A stretch of DNA of 44,882 bases from Prevotella sp. Its GTDB lineage: Bacteria > Bacteroidota > Bacteroidia > Bacteroidales > Bacteroidaceae. This document shows, piece after piece, positions 16,264 to 24,522 of this stretch. The notes under the pieces are model-generated. The model worked only from the letters and a program-made list of their open reading frames with translations, was not told the origin of the DNA and searched no databases. The DNA is taken from positions 1-44,882 of the forward strand of contig JAFZIL010000010.1 in the NCBI GenBank assembly GCA_017554385.1, in the 5' to 3' direction. Numbering within the stretch: the first letter of the stretch is position 1; each line of letters opens with the position of its first letter. Both the position numbers and the translations under genes were made by a program.

Positions 16264-17409
16264 CTACAGCAGCGACCTGATCTCAGCCTCCAGGTCCTTC
16301 ATCTGCGACGAGCGTTTCTGCAATTGGTTGTTTCGGTCGATAAGGAAAAATTCGGGAACGCTCTGCACATTGTACCTGACGACATTCTCACCTTCGGCAT
16401 CACGCACGCTGATCCACGGCAAATGCTGGGTCATCTGACGCCAGAAGTGCTCGTCGGTGTCAAGACTCACCTGATAGATCTCCAGACCCTGAACGTGATA
16501 CTTGTTATAGAGGTCGCGCAGCATAAGTATGCGCTGGGGCGAGTCTTTTAGCGTGAAGCTATGGAAGTCGAGTAGCACCACCTTACCGCGCAGGCTGGTC
16601 AGCGTCTGCTGTTGTCCGTGGTTGTCGGCGAGACTGATCTCGAGCACGCCCGACTCTACAATCTTGCTCTGGTCGATGGTCTGCGCCTGTCGGGCTGCAA
16701 CGATACGGGTGTTGTTCATACCTTCGATAGCAATGTTGTGCAGGTTCTGACCACGCAAAGCACCAGGATAGAACGTGTCCCACGAGGTGGCAACGGCTGC
16801 AAAGGCCTTCACGTCGTCGGGGTTGCTGCGCGGATCGAAGATGAGCCAGGGACCGATGGCCTGGAACAGCGCAAAATAGCTGCTGGCCTGCTCGGGCTGC
16901 TTATATATATAGTTGTAGATAAGGTCGTTTTTATAGGCCTGCAGCATGTGGTCGAGCGAGTCGCGCGATGCTACACGCGGCATGCTCCTGTCGTACTGAA
17001 GGGCAACGAAACGCCGCTGCAGCTCCTGCTGCTTCAGTGCGAGCTCGCGAATCCTGGAACAGTTGTCCGATCCGCTGACCTCGTAATCGGAACCGATGTT
17101 GGGCCACTGTGCGTGAATGGTCACGGTCTCGGTAGAGTCGATGCTGACGTTGATGATCTGGTCGGCAATGCGCAGGATATAGAACTCAGGTGCCTCAGGC
17201 CGTTCCTGGCTGAATGAGAAAGTACCCTCGGACGACAACTTGACAGAGTCGAGTGTCACAAGGCCTTCCAATGAAACATTTTCGAAATAGAGAATAGAGT
17301 CCTGGGCACCCTCAATGGTACCCTCGACGGTGAACTTTGACTGTTGGCAGGCCGTGAGACCCAACAGGCCTATGGCTGCCACGGCAATCCATGTGAAATG
17401 TGCTTTCAT
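16264..17409 (-). CDS. DUF4369/TlpA-like lipoprotein lacking the CXXC motif
   Basis: 381-residue exported protein. A lipoprotein signal (GLLGLTAC, lipid-attached Cys near residue 21) is followed by a DUF4369-like domain (FTVEGTIEGAQDSILYFEN, about 25-120), a helical linker and a thioredoxin-fold domain (about 245-381: GKVVLLDFHSFTLKDSPQRI, then VSLDTDEHFW, SVPEFFLIDRNNQL). The cis-Pro motif (SVPEF) is kept, but the place where TlpA/ResA relatives carry WCxxC reads SFTLKDSP, so it cannot do dithiol chemistry. It may act as a binding protein. It is a single gene with a promoter core at 17465-17472. Confidence 0.85.
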   Translation of the reverse strand: MKAHFTWIAVAAIGLLGLTACQQSKFTVEGTIEGAQDSILYFENVSLEGLVTLDSVKLSSEGTFSFSQERPEAPEFYILRIADQIINVSIDSTETVTIHAQWPNIGSDYEVSGSDNCSRIRELALKQQELQRRFVALQYDRSMPRVASRDSLDHMLQAYKNDLIYNYIYKQPEQASSYFALFQAIGPWLIFDPRSNPDDVKAFAAVATSWDTFYPGALRGQNLHNIAIEGMNNTRIVAARQAQTIDQSKIVESGVLEISLADNHGQQQTLTSLRGKVVLLDFHSFTLKDSPQRILMLRDLYNKYHVQGLEIYQVSLDTDEHFWRQMTQHLPWISVRDAEGENVVRYNVQSVPEFFLIDRNNQLQKRSSQMKDLEAEIRSLL

Positions 17410-17464
17410 TATCGTTTCAATTTATTATGTGCTTCTAGTTTTTGATATATCGAGAAGTTTGCTG

Positions 17465-17472
17465 CAAAATTA
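17465..17472 (-). promoter_or_regulatory. Promoter -7 box for the TlpA-like lipoprotein
   Basis: Minus-strand TAATTTTG fits TAnnTTTG, about 55 bases upstream of the ATG. No clear -33 box. Confidence 0.4.
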
Positions 17473-17515
17473 CAAATTAATTCTTATTCCTCGTTCATAA
17501 TCCATTTTTTTTTTT

Positions 17516-17523
17516 TACTTTTG
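17516..17523 (+). promoter_or_regulatory. Promoter -7 box for the ABC ATPase gene
   Basis: TACTTTTG at the end of a run of 12 or more T bases, ending 5 bases before the ATG. This implies a leaderless or nearly leaderless transcript; translation might instead begin at the second ATG (17532). Confidence 0.5.
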
Positions 17524-17528
17524 CACAC

Positions 17529-18320
17529 ATGATGAAGGAATCGGTTATTTTGCGCAATGTCAGCATTGGCTACAGCCAGCGCCACTCAAAACGATTAGTG
17601 GCCGAACAGCTCTCGGCAAGTATCATGTCGGAACAGCTCACATGTCTGCTTGGCGAGAACGGAGTGGGCAAATCAACGCTGTTGCGCACGCTCTCGGGAT
17701 TCCAGCCACGGATGGCGGGCGACGTTATCGTTGATGGGCGACCACTCGACGACTACAGCGACCGAGATTTGGCCCGCACCATCAGCGTAGTGCTGACAGA
17801 GCGACCAGAGGTACAGCAGATGACGGTGATGGAACTGGTGAGCCTGGGGCGCTCGCCTTACACTGGTTTCTGGGGACTCCTCGACGATAACGACAAGCGC
17901 ATCTGCCGAGAGGCTGTCGGTCAGGTAGGCATTGACGAGCTGGGCAACCGTTTGGTGTCGACGCTGAGCGACGGTGAGCGACAGAAGGTGATGATAGCCA
18001 AGGCACTAGCCCAGCAGACGCCGATTATCTACCTTGACGAGCCTACCGCCTTCCTTGACTATCCTACCAAGGTCGACATGCTGCTGCTGCTTAGACGCAT
18101 CAGCCGCGAGGGTGGGAAAACCGTTTTCCTTTCGACCCACGACCTTGAGCTAGCCTTGCAGGTGGCCGACGTGGTGTGGCTCATGGAGCGTGGAGGAAAA
18201 CTATCGATAGGCACACCCCACAAACTTGCCGAACAGGGTGTGCTCACACGTTTTGTAGAGCGCAGCAGCGGCGTCAAGTTCGATGTGGAGTCAATGGCTG
18301 TCAGCGTGCTTCCGCAATAG
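17529..18320 (+). CDS. FecE/FepC-type ABC transporter ATPase (orphan)
   Basis: 263-residue ATP-binding subunit of the iron-siderophore, haem and cobalamin importer class. It has Walker A GENGVGKST, the signature LSDGERQKVMIAKAL, Walker B PIIYLDEPTAFLD and the switch histidine in FLSTHDLE. Spacing and the RTISVVLTERPEVQ/ELVSLGRSPYTGF segment fit FecE/FepC/BtuD. Such ATPases normally sit next to a FecCD permease and a substrate-binding protein; none is present here, as the neighbours are an unrelated lipoprotein and coaW. It may serve a permease encoded elsewhere. The start is either of two adjacent ATGs. Confidence 0.9.
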   Translation: MMKESVILRNVSIGYSQRHSKRLVAEQLSASIMSEQLTCLLGENGVGKSTLLRTLSGFQPRMAGDVIVDGRPLDDYSDRDLARTISVVLTERPEVQQMTVMELVSLGRSPYTGFWGLLDDNDKRICREAVGQVGIDELGNRLVSTLSDGERQKVMIAKALAQQTPIIYLDEPTAFLDYPTKVDMLLLLRRISREGGKTVFLSTHDLELALQVADVVWLMERGGKLSIGTPHKLAEQGVLTRFVERSSGVKFDVESMAVSVLPQ

Positions 18321-18332
18321 GCAGACCTGTTG

Positions 18333-19166
18333 CTACCGTTTCACGGAACCATGCCCGTAGGCCAAGGCGGCACCAATAGCTGTGCAGAACTCTGAGTACT
18401 TAGGAATGTGGAAACGTACACCGTAGAGCTTCTCCAACGGTGGAAATATCTCTTTGCACTGTGGCAGCAGCGACAGGTTGCCTATGAGCACCATATCGCG
18501 ACAGTCGGTGCCCTGTGCGGCCAACACCGCAGACGAGCCTATGCTCTGCAACACCATCGAAATGATACCGCAGGCAATGTCTTCCTTCGTGGCATCGTTC
18601 TTGGCACGGGCAAAGATCGAGGCCGTAGCCTCCATAGGCAGCCCAGGCAGCGGATGGGCCGAGATGTCGCCGATAAGCAGGTTGATATGCTTGATGTCGC
18701 CCTGCATGGCCAATGCCGACACCTGCTTGATGTCGCTGGTGTTGAGCATGATGCGCGACAGGCCCTGCAACGTACCGCCACCGATGCCGATACCGCCGAT
18801 GTGGCGCATCTCGTCGCCATGACACATGACAAACGAGGTGCCTGTGCCCATGCTGACAACGATGACGTGGTCGAGTTTCGACTCGTAGCGTGCTCCCAGT
18901 GCGTCGGCCACGAACTCGTCGCAGCGACTGGTGCTCACGCCATAGACGTCGTTCTTCACGTAGCCTGCTCCCACACCGGTAAGCATCACGTGCTTCACGT
19001 CCTCCAACTGGATGTTATTGTCGTGCAGGTATTTGCCAAAGGCTCCGTAGAGCGAAGTGACAGGGTCGGCAGCAGTAATACGGATGGGTGCCGATACCTT
19101 GCCGTCACGAAGTCCTACAATTTTCGTGGTCGAGATGCCCACGTCTATTCCTATAATGATTTCCAT
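18333..19166 (-). CDS. coaW: Type II pantothenate kinase
   Basis: 277-residue cytoplasmic enzyme of the ASKHA fold that phosphorylates pantothenate, the first step of coenzyme A synthesis. It has the phosphate-1 motif IIIGIDVGISTTKIVGL, the VSMGTGTSFVM phosphate-2 region, and the glycine-rich GGIGIGGGTLQGLSRIM, which match CoaW/PanK II rather than CoaA or CoaX. Type II kinases are usual in staphylococci and eukaryotes and occur in some Bacteroidetes. It is 16 bases downstream of the GH127 gene on the same strand and may be cotranscribed with it. Confidence 0.9.
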   Translation of the reverse strand: MEIIIGIDVGISTTKIVGLRDGKVSAPIRITAADPVTSLYGAFGKYLHDNNIQLEDVKHVMLTGVGAGYVKNDVYGVSTSRCDEFVADALGARYESKLDHVIVVSMGTGTSFVMCHGDEMRHIGGIGIGGGTLQGLSRIMLNTSDIKQVSALAMQGDIKHINLLIGDISAHPLPGLPMEATASIFARAKNDATKEDIACGIISMVLQSIGSSAVLAAQGTDCRDMVLIGNLSLLPQCKEIFPPLEKLYGVRFHIPKYSEFCTAIGAALAYGHGSVKR

Positions 19167-19182
19167 TTTTTTATAGTGGATA

Positions 19183-22100
19183 CTAAAAAAATACCTTTCG
19201 TCCGTTGCTGATGGCTATACCCTTAGCGGCAGTATCAGGACGGCCTTGAAGGTCATAGGTTTTGCTCATTCCTGTGCTTACTCTGGTAGAGCCGATTGCC
19301 GTTGCATAAGAGATATAGTCGTCGACGCTGGCCACGAAGTTGATGTCGTAGATGTCGCTTGTGCCGGTGGTCGACGTCAGTCCGAAGATGGTCATGCCCA
19401 TGCACACCGAAGGACGATCGCCCGAGAAGTTCTCATAGAGCCCACTATTCGTCATATCCCAGGCAAAGACTGTCTGGGATATGTCGTTAAGGGTGATGGT
19501 CTTTGTTGTTGTCGGTGCTACCTGCGAACCGTGGTTCGAACCGTTGAGCCACCAGAGATACGAGGCTCCCGAGGTGGTCTTCAGGTTGGTGCCCCTAACC
19601 ACAAGGTATTTCTGGCCTTTGTCAATGGTATAGTCCAGCTCCTCGTATTTCATCATCAGTGCAACGTTGTTGGCACCTGTACCGGCAGCGACGTGAATGA
19701 TGTTCTGCTCCTTGTCGTAAGTGATCTTGTTAGCTGCCACGCGGTTGGCATCGCCCGTAGTCCAGTCGGTAGCACGAAACTGATAGGCGTGGTCGTCGTA
19801 GCCCTTCATCAGACGCACGTAGTAGATACCCGGACACATCGTCGAGCTCGATGCGGTCAGGCGCACTACGAACTTCGTCTTCACCTGCCCGTCAGCATCC
19901 TTCACAAACGACTCGGGCAGCGGATACTCAATGTTATAGAAACCGTTGTCGTCACTACCCTTGGCCGAGGTGGGTATGGTAATGTCGGCCAGCTTCTGTC
20001 CGTCGACAGTAAGCATGGCCTTACGGCCCTTGTCGGCAAGGTTAAAGCGGAACATCACGCTGAGGCGGTCGCTCTCGCGCGTACTATTAAATAAGGTGTA
20101 TTGTATGTAGCCGTTGGCTCGGGCATCGCGGTAGTGCTCGGTGTTGTAGCTTCCTGTCGAGGAGTCGCTCGAGTAGTTGTACTCATGGCCGGCCTCGCTC
20201 TGTTGCTCACCGGGTGCCACAAAGTCCAGCGTGCGCTCGGCCAGTGCCTCGGCCTCGGCCTCGGTCTGCGCCATGCTGCTGTTCTTGTAGTTTTCCTCGG
20301 TTTGCTGGTACCAATAGCACTGGTAGCGGGCATGATGGATCTTATAGAAGGGCACAAGCTTCAGCGTCGTCCACTTATAGCTTTCCACGCCAGGACGCGA
20401 AGCGTCGATGGTGAAGCTCAGGTCGATGCTGCGCAGACGCTCAATACGCGAGAGCACATCGGCACGCTCTCCGATAAGCAACGGCGCGGAGGTGAGGTTC
20501 TTCGACGAGGCACGGCTGCCGGGAGCATGGTCCATGCGTCCCTCGCCACCATACTCGTTCTGCAAGTGCTCTAAGGCAAGCCCGGTCTCTTCCGACTCCA
20601 TACTCGATTGTGTCGTGGTCTTTGCTGCCAAGAGGATGGGGCCGTACTTGAAAGCGATATAGTCCGTGTAGTTCGGGCACACCTCGTAGCGTAGCTCCAT
20701 GGGCAGCGACACCTCAATCTTGTCGCCCTTGGCCCATGTACGGTCGATGGTGACATAGCTGGCCACGCCCTTGGTGACTGCCGCGTTGACGGGAATGCCG
20801 TTGACGCTGACCTGATAGTCGGCAGTAACCCACGAGGGATGGCGCACGGCAATCTTGTAGGTGCCGGCCTTCTCTACGGTGAGGGTGGTCATAGAGGTGT
20901 TGGGGAAGTCGGTCTCCTGGGTGACGATAAAATCGTCGCTTAAAAGACGGGACGGGGTGAAGAGGTTCACGTAGAGCGTCTCACTGCCGTCGTGGGTGTA
21001 GATGAAATGACCGTACTTCGAGTGGTTCTCCATGCCCGTGCCCACGCAGCACCACATGCCCATGTTGGGCTGCGAGTAGATGCGGTAGCCCTGGGGCCTG
21101 AGCGTAGTAAAGTAGACGTAGCCGCCATTGTCAGGGTCCTGAGTCGAGAGGATGTGGTTCCACATCGTGTTCTCGTAGAAGTCTACGTATTTCGCGTCGC
21201 TGGTGCGGTCGAACAGCATCTCCGAGAGCTTCAGCATGTTGTTCGAGTTGCATGATTCGGGGCCGTCCAGGTTGTCGATGTATAAGTTCGAATTGCTCTT
21301 GCTGAGGAAATGCTCGCCCACCGAGTTGCCACCGATACATACGGTGCGGTTCATGGCCACGTCCTGCCAGAAGTTCTCGGCAGCCTTCTTATAGGAGGTC
21401 AACGTGCTGCTCTGTTCGAAGATGCGCTCCATGCCGATATACTTGGGCACCTGTGTGTTAGCATGCTTGCCGTCGAGGAAGGTAGTGTTCTGCGTCTGCA
21501 TGCCGTTGAGCATGGCCTTGTGGGTATATTTCTTTGCTGCCGTAAGGTATTTCTGGTCGCCGAAAAGTTGGTAGGCATCAAGCATCGACTCGTTCATGCC
21601 ACCGTGCTCACAGTTCAGGAAATTCTCGAAGGCATTGGCATCGACCTTGCTGATGACATTCACGCTCCAGTCGGCCAGCTTGCGAAACAGTTCCTTGGCC
21701 ACGGCATCGTGGGTGTAGATGTAGGCATCGCGCAAGCCGGCCAGAATCTTATGCTGGCAGTAGAACGGCACCCAGCCCCAGTTTCCCTGTATGCCGGAGA
21801 GGTCGCCCTGATAAAGCTTCTTCCACGAGTCGTTGATGGGCTGTCCGCCAATGAAGCCGTAGAGACCCTCGGTGTTGTCGTTGTAGGCATCCTGACAGTC
21901 CTTCATCACGGTGAGCATGTACTGCAGACGCCCCCACAGCTCGCCCCGTACCATATCGTCGCGACAGGAAGCATAGGCCAGGGCCAAGGCCGAGAGATAG
22001 TGACCGCCCACGTGTCCGCTCAGGTCGAAGCCGGCATCGCCACCCCAGTTCTTGAAGTTCGGGTGCTTCGTGAGCCACTGGTAGTAGGGCGACGACTTGT

Positions 22101-22326
22101 CGGTGGTCTGTGCAAGGCCTGCCTGACGCACGAAAGGTGTGAGCAGACGATCCACGTCATACTGTAACAGCATCTGGTAGTTGGTCTCCATAGCCGACTT
22201 CATCGGACCGTCGAGCAGCGTCACCTGCTCCAGATCAAAGTGTTTGGGATAAAGCACGCTCTGAGCCTGCAGCGTGGTCGATGCTGCCATGGCCAGCAGT
22301 CCTGCGAAAAGATGTCTTAATGTCAT
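19183..22326 (-). CDS. Secreted GH127 (DUF1680) beta-L-arabinofuranosidase-like enzyme
   Basis: 1047-residue exported protein with a signal peptide (about 1-21, TLQAQS). The GH127 catalytic region (about 27-590) opens with the family block FDLEQVTLLDGPMKSAME. Candidate active-site residues match HypBA1 spacing: E357 and C359 in PESCNSN, and C426-C427 in MWCCVGTGMENHSKYG, where the first Cys would be the nucleophile and E357, C359 and C427 the zinc ligands. The remaining C-terminal half holds beta-sandwich regions of DUF4986 type and a further domain, ending in the tail YDLQGRPDTAAKGIAISNGRKVFF (in part). GH127 enzymes cleave beta-L-arabinofuranosides from plant glycans. A promoter lies at 22357-22389. 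Confidence 0.9.
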   Translation of the reverse strand: MTLRHLFAGLLAMAASTTLQAQSVLYPKHFDLEQVTLLDGPMKSAMETNYQMLLQYDVDRLLTPFVRQAGLAQTTDKSSPYYQWLTKHPNFKNWGGDAGFDLSGHVGGHYLSALALAYASCRDDMVRGELWGRLQYMLTVMKDCQDAYNDNTEGLYGFIGGQPINDSWKKLYQGDLSGIQGNWGWVPFYCQHKILAGLRDAYIYTHDAVAKELFRKLADWSVNVISKVDANAFENFLNCEHGGMNESMLDAYQLFGDQKYLTAAKKYTHKAMLNGMQTQNTTFLDGKHANTQVPKYIGMERIFEQSSTLTSYKKAAENFWQDVAMNRTVCIGGNSVGEHFLSKSNSNLYIDNLDGPESCNSNNMLKLSEMLFDRTSDAKYVDFYENTMWNHILSTQDPDNGGYVYFTTLRPQGYRIYSQPNMGMWCCVGTGMENHSKYGHFIYTHDGSETLYVNLFTPSRLLSDDFIVTQETDFPNTSMTTLTVEKAGTYKIAVRHPSWVTADYQVSVNGIPVNAAVTKGVASYVTIDRTWAKGDKIEVSLPMELRYEVCPNYTDYIAFKYGPILLAAKTTTQSSMESEETGLALEHLQNEYGGEGRMDHAPGSRASSKNLTSAPLLIGERADVLSRIERLRSIDLSFTIDASRPGVESYKWTTLKLVPFYKIHHARYQCYWYQQTEENYKNSSMAQTEAEAEALAERTLDFVAPGEQQSEAGHEYNYSSDSSTGSYNTEHYRDARANGYIQYTLFNSTRESDRLSVMFRFNLADKGRKAMLTVDGQKLADITIPTSAKGSDDNGFYNIEYPLPESFVKDADGQVKTKFVVRLTASSSTMCPGIYYVRLMKGYDDHAYQFRATDWTTGDANRVAANKITYDKEQNIIHVAAGTGANNVALMMKYEELDYTIDKGQKYLVVRGTNLKTTSGASYLWWLNGSNHGSQVAPTTTKTITLNDISQTVFAWDMTNSGLYENFSGDRPSVCMGMTIFGLTSTTGTSDIYDINFVASVDDYISYATAIGSTRVSTGMSKTYDLQGRPDTAAKGIAISNGRKVFF

Positions 22327-22356
22327 GTTTTACAAGTTTTTGGTTTCGTTAGTCGG

Positions 22357-22389
22357 CAAATTTACGCACTTTATTCCTATTTTCCAAAT
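22357..22389 (-). promoter_or_regulatory. Promoter for the GH127-coaW unit
   Basis: On the minus strand TAAATTTG (22357-22364) with TTTG at 22386-22389, 21 bases upstream: close to the Bacteroidetes consensus, about 30 bases before the GH127 ATG. Confidence 0.6.
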
Positions 22390-22496
22390 TATTTGGCATT
22401 TTTCTTTCTTCAATTCATATATCTCCCACACACGAAAGCAGGCGGATGAAGAATTGAAGAAGCACTGAACGTTTCGCAACCAATGCTCCATTGGTC

Positions 22497-22535
22497 TGCA
22501 AACAGCCCCTGTCAGAGCATCAAACAGGGGCTGTT
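22497..22535. repeat. Palindrome of the CAAACAGCCCCTGTCAG family
   Basis: A perfect 12-bp hairpin (AACAGCCCCTGT at 22501-22512 with its complement at 22524-22535). The 18-nt string GCAAACAGCCCCTGTCAG is identical to one at 42285-42302, about 20 kb away in an unrelated intergenic gap, so this is a dispersed repeat as well as a possible terminator. Confidence 0.8.
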
Positions 22536-22558
22536 AGCACGACGGGCGATATAAAAAG

Positions 22559-22602
22559 AAAGGCAGCTTTATCGGTTCTGACGACCAGATAAAGCTACCT
22601 TT
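22559..22602 (-). terminator. Terminator of pckA
   Basis: A 15-bp stem with one mismatch (22559-22573 with 22588-22602). On the minus strand it is followed by TTTCTTTTTAT, as expected for an intrinsic terminator, 26 bases after the pckA stop codon. Confidence 0.85.
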
Positions 22603-22627
22603 GAATGAAAGTCGATAATAATCCAAA

Positions 22628-24241
22628 TTACAATTTCGGACCAGCCTCGACAAGTGCCTTGCCGGCCTCGTTGCCTTCGTACTTCTTGAAGTTCTTGATG
22701 AAGCGGGCTGCGAGATCCTTAGCCTTCTCCTCCCACTCGTCGCGGTTCTGATAGGTGTCGCGAGGATCAAGGATGCCCCATGCCACACCGTTAAGCTGCG
22801 TGGGAACCTCGAAGTCAAAGTAAGGAATCTTCTTGGTGGGAGCGTTCAGGATGTCACCGCCCAAGATGGCGTCGATGATACCACGTGTATCCTTGATAGA
22901 GATACGCTTGCCGGTTCCGTTCCAACCAGTATTCACGAGGTAAGCCTTTGCACCGCTCTTCTCCATCTTCTTCACCAGCTCCTCAGCATACTTGGTGGGA
23001 TGCAGCTCGAGGAAGGCCTGGCCGAAGCAAGCACTGAAGGTAGGAGTGGGCTCAGTGATGCCGCGCTCAGTACCAGCCAGCTTAGCCGTGAAACCAGAGA
23101 GGAAGTAGTACTTCGTCTGCTCAGGAGTCAGGATAGATACGGGAGGCAGCACGCCGAAAGCGTCGGCACTCAGGAAGATGACGTTCTTAGCTTCGGGACC
23201 AGCGCTCTTGCCGTTCACCTTCTGGGCAATCTTCTCAATGTGGTTGATAGGATAGCTGACGCGGGTATTCTCGGTCACGCTCTTGTCAGCGAAGTCAATT
23301 TTTCCATTTTCGTCGACGGTGACGTTCTCCAACAGGGCGTCACGACGGATGGCATTGTAGATGTCGGGCTCAGATTCCTTATCCAAATTAATAACTTTTG
23401 CGTAGCAGCCGCCCTCAAAATTAAAGACACCCTCGTCGTCCCATCCGTGCTCGTCATCGCCGATGAGCAGACGCTTCGGGTCGGTCGACAGTGTGGTCTT
23501 ACCTGTACCAGACAGACCGAAGAAAATGGCGGTGTTCTTACCCTCCATGTCGGTGTTGGCCGAGCAGTGCATCGAAGCGATGCCCTGCAGGGGCAGGTAG
23601 TAGTTCATCATCGAGAACATACCCTTCTTCATCTCACCACCGTACCAGGTGTTGATGATGCACTGCTCACGGGTAGAGGTATTGAAGGCAACACAGGTCT
23701 CGCTGTTCAGACCCAGCTCCTTGTAGTTCTCAACCTTTGCCTTAGAAGCGTTGTAGATCACGAAGTTAGGCTCAAAGTTGGCCAGTTCTTCCTCGGTGGG
23801 CTGGATGAACATGTTCTTCACGAAGTGAGCCTGCCAGGCCACCTCAACGATGAAGCGCACACGCAGACGGGTAGCCTCGTTGGCACCGCAGAAGGCATCC
23901 ATCACATACAGCTCCTTATTGCACAGCTCCTTGATAGCAATCTCCTTGACCTTAGCCCATACGTCCTCGCTCATGGGATGGTTATCGTTCTTGTACTCCT
24001 CGCTGGTCCACCAGACCTTGTCCTCGCTCTGGGCGTCCTTCACGATGTACTTGTCCTTGGGCGAACGACCGGTATAGATACCTGTCATCACGTTCACGGC
24101 GTTCAGCTCGGTGTTCTGACCCTTGTCGAAACCGGTCAGGCCAGTCTTGGTCTCTTCCTCAAAAAGATACTCATACGACGGATTGTGGGCAATCACGGTA
24201 CTGCCAGTGATACCATACTGCGTTAAATCTAACTTTGCCAT
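22628..24241 (-). CDS. pckA: Phosphoenolpyruvate carboxykinase (ATP)
   Basis: 537-residue cytoplasmic enzyme that interconverts oxaloacetate and phosphoenolpyruvate. In Bacteroidales it fixes CO2 on the route to succinate and propionate. The ATG at 24241 ([20 protein letters not shown]) gives the standard length; the frame runs open to 24415, but that part crosses the promoter. Visible motifs are [11 protein letters not shown], the PEPCK-specific [19 protein letters not shown] (in part), the P-loop GLSGTGKTT at 242-250, [22 protein letters not shown] (in part) and [11 protein letters not shown]. It has its own promoter and terminator. Confidence 0.97.
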   Translation of the reverse strand: MAKLDLTQYGITGSTVIAHNPSYEYLFEEETKTGLTGFDKGQNTELNAVNVMTGIYTGRSPKDKYIVKDAQSEDKVWWTSEEYKNDNHPMSEDVWAKVKEIAIKELCNKELYVMDAFCGANEATRLRVRFIVEVAWQAHFVKNMFIQPTEEELANFEPNFVIYNASKAKVENYKELGLNSETCVAFNTSTREQCIINTWYGGEMKKGMFSMMNYYLPLQGIASMHCSANTDMEGKNTAIFFGLSGTGKTTLSTDPKRLLIGDDEHGWDDEGVFNFEGGCYAKVINLDKESEPDIYNAIRRDALLENVTVDENGKIDFADKSVTENTRVSYPINHIEKIAQKVNGKSAGPEAKNVIFLSADAFGVLPPVSILTPEQTKYYFLSGFTAKLAGTERGITEPTPTFSACFGQAFLELHPTKYAEELVKKMEKSGAKAYLVNTGWNGTGKRISIKDTRGIIDAILGGDILNAPTKKIPYFDFEVPTQLNGVAWGILDPRDTYQNRDEWEEKAKDLAARFIKNFKKYEGNEAGKALVEAGPKL

Positions 24242-24287
24242 TGTTTTTATTGTTAAATGTTTATTGTTTAATGTTCTTTTGCGGGTG

Positions 24288-24295
24288 CAAAGGTA
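24288..24295 (-). promoter_or_regulatory. Promoter -7 box for pckA
   Basis: Minus-strand TACCTTTG, exact TAnnTTTG, about 47 bases upstream of the pckA ATG. No TTTG at the standard -33 spacing. Confidence 0.6.
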
Positions 24296-24434
24296 CGAAA
24301 TAAATGACAAATGAAAGATGATAAATGAGGAATTTTGTGCGCACACAACGCTTTTTTGGTTAAAAGTATGAAAAATCGCGTCTTCAATTAAAGTTTTGCT
24401 ACCCGCACATGGCAAAAGATTGGAATTATTTGCC

Positions 24435-24442
24435 TATATTTG
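24435..24442 (+). promoter_or_regulatory. Promoter -7 box for the M3 peptidase gene
   Basis: TATATTTG fits TAnnTTTG. It places transcription start near 24449, so the heptamer element (24454-24503) would lie in the 5' leader of the mRNA. Confidence 0.5.
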
Positions 24443-24453
24443 CAACCACTTTT

Positions 24454-24503
24454 TAAGGGAAAAGTGCAAAATGAAAAGTGAAAAGTGAAAAATTTGCTAC
24501 AGC
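24454..24503 (+). repeat. Heptamer half-element with TTTGCTACAGC junction
   Basis: Five 7-nt units (TAAGGGA, AAAGTGC, AAAATGA, AAAGTGA twice) run into AAAATTTGCTACAGC. The outer AAGGGA end and the inner junction match the left arm of the in-frame rnr element at 33048. No complementary arm follows. The array supplies an in-frame ATG at 24478 that would add 15 residues (MKSEKFATANKSNLI) in front of the lipoprotein signal of the downstream peptidase. Confidence 0.85.
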
Positions 24504-24522
24504 TAACAAATCTAACCTGATT

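Larger units (their letters stand above)
22327..22627. other. Intergenic region between the GH127 and pckA genes
   Basis: About 300 bases without a gene. It contains the GH127 promoter (22357-22389), an AT-rich stretch, a GCAAACAGCCCCTGTCAG hairpin (22497-22535) and the pckA terminator (22559-22602). A 64-codon open frame at 22274-22468 has no recognisable features and overlaps the promoter, so it is not called. Confidence 0.7.

Noticed and set aside
18322-18345. TTGCTACCGTTTCAC between the ABC ATPase and coaW stop codons, resembling the TTTGCTACCGC junction
   Set aside because: There are no tandem units beside it, and part of it is the coaW coding end. Treated as coincidence.
22274-22468. 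64-codon open frame upstream of the GH127 gene
   Set aside because: It overlaps the GH127 start and its promoter, and has no recognisable sequence features.
23000-24226. Long (408-codon) open frame antisense to pckA
   Set aside because: It lies wholly opposite a certain gene, has no recognisable domain, and its composition mirrors the codon bias of pckA. Other long antisense frames (6319-7302, 12345-13208, 35256-36083) were left out for the same reason.
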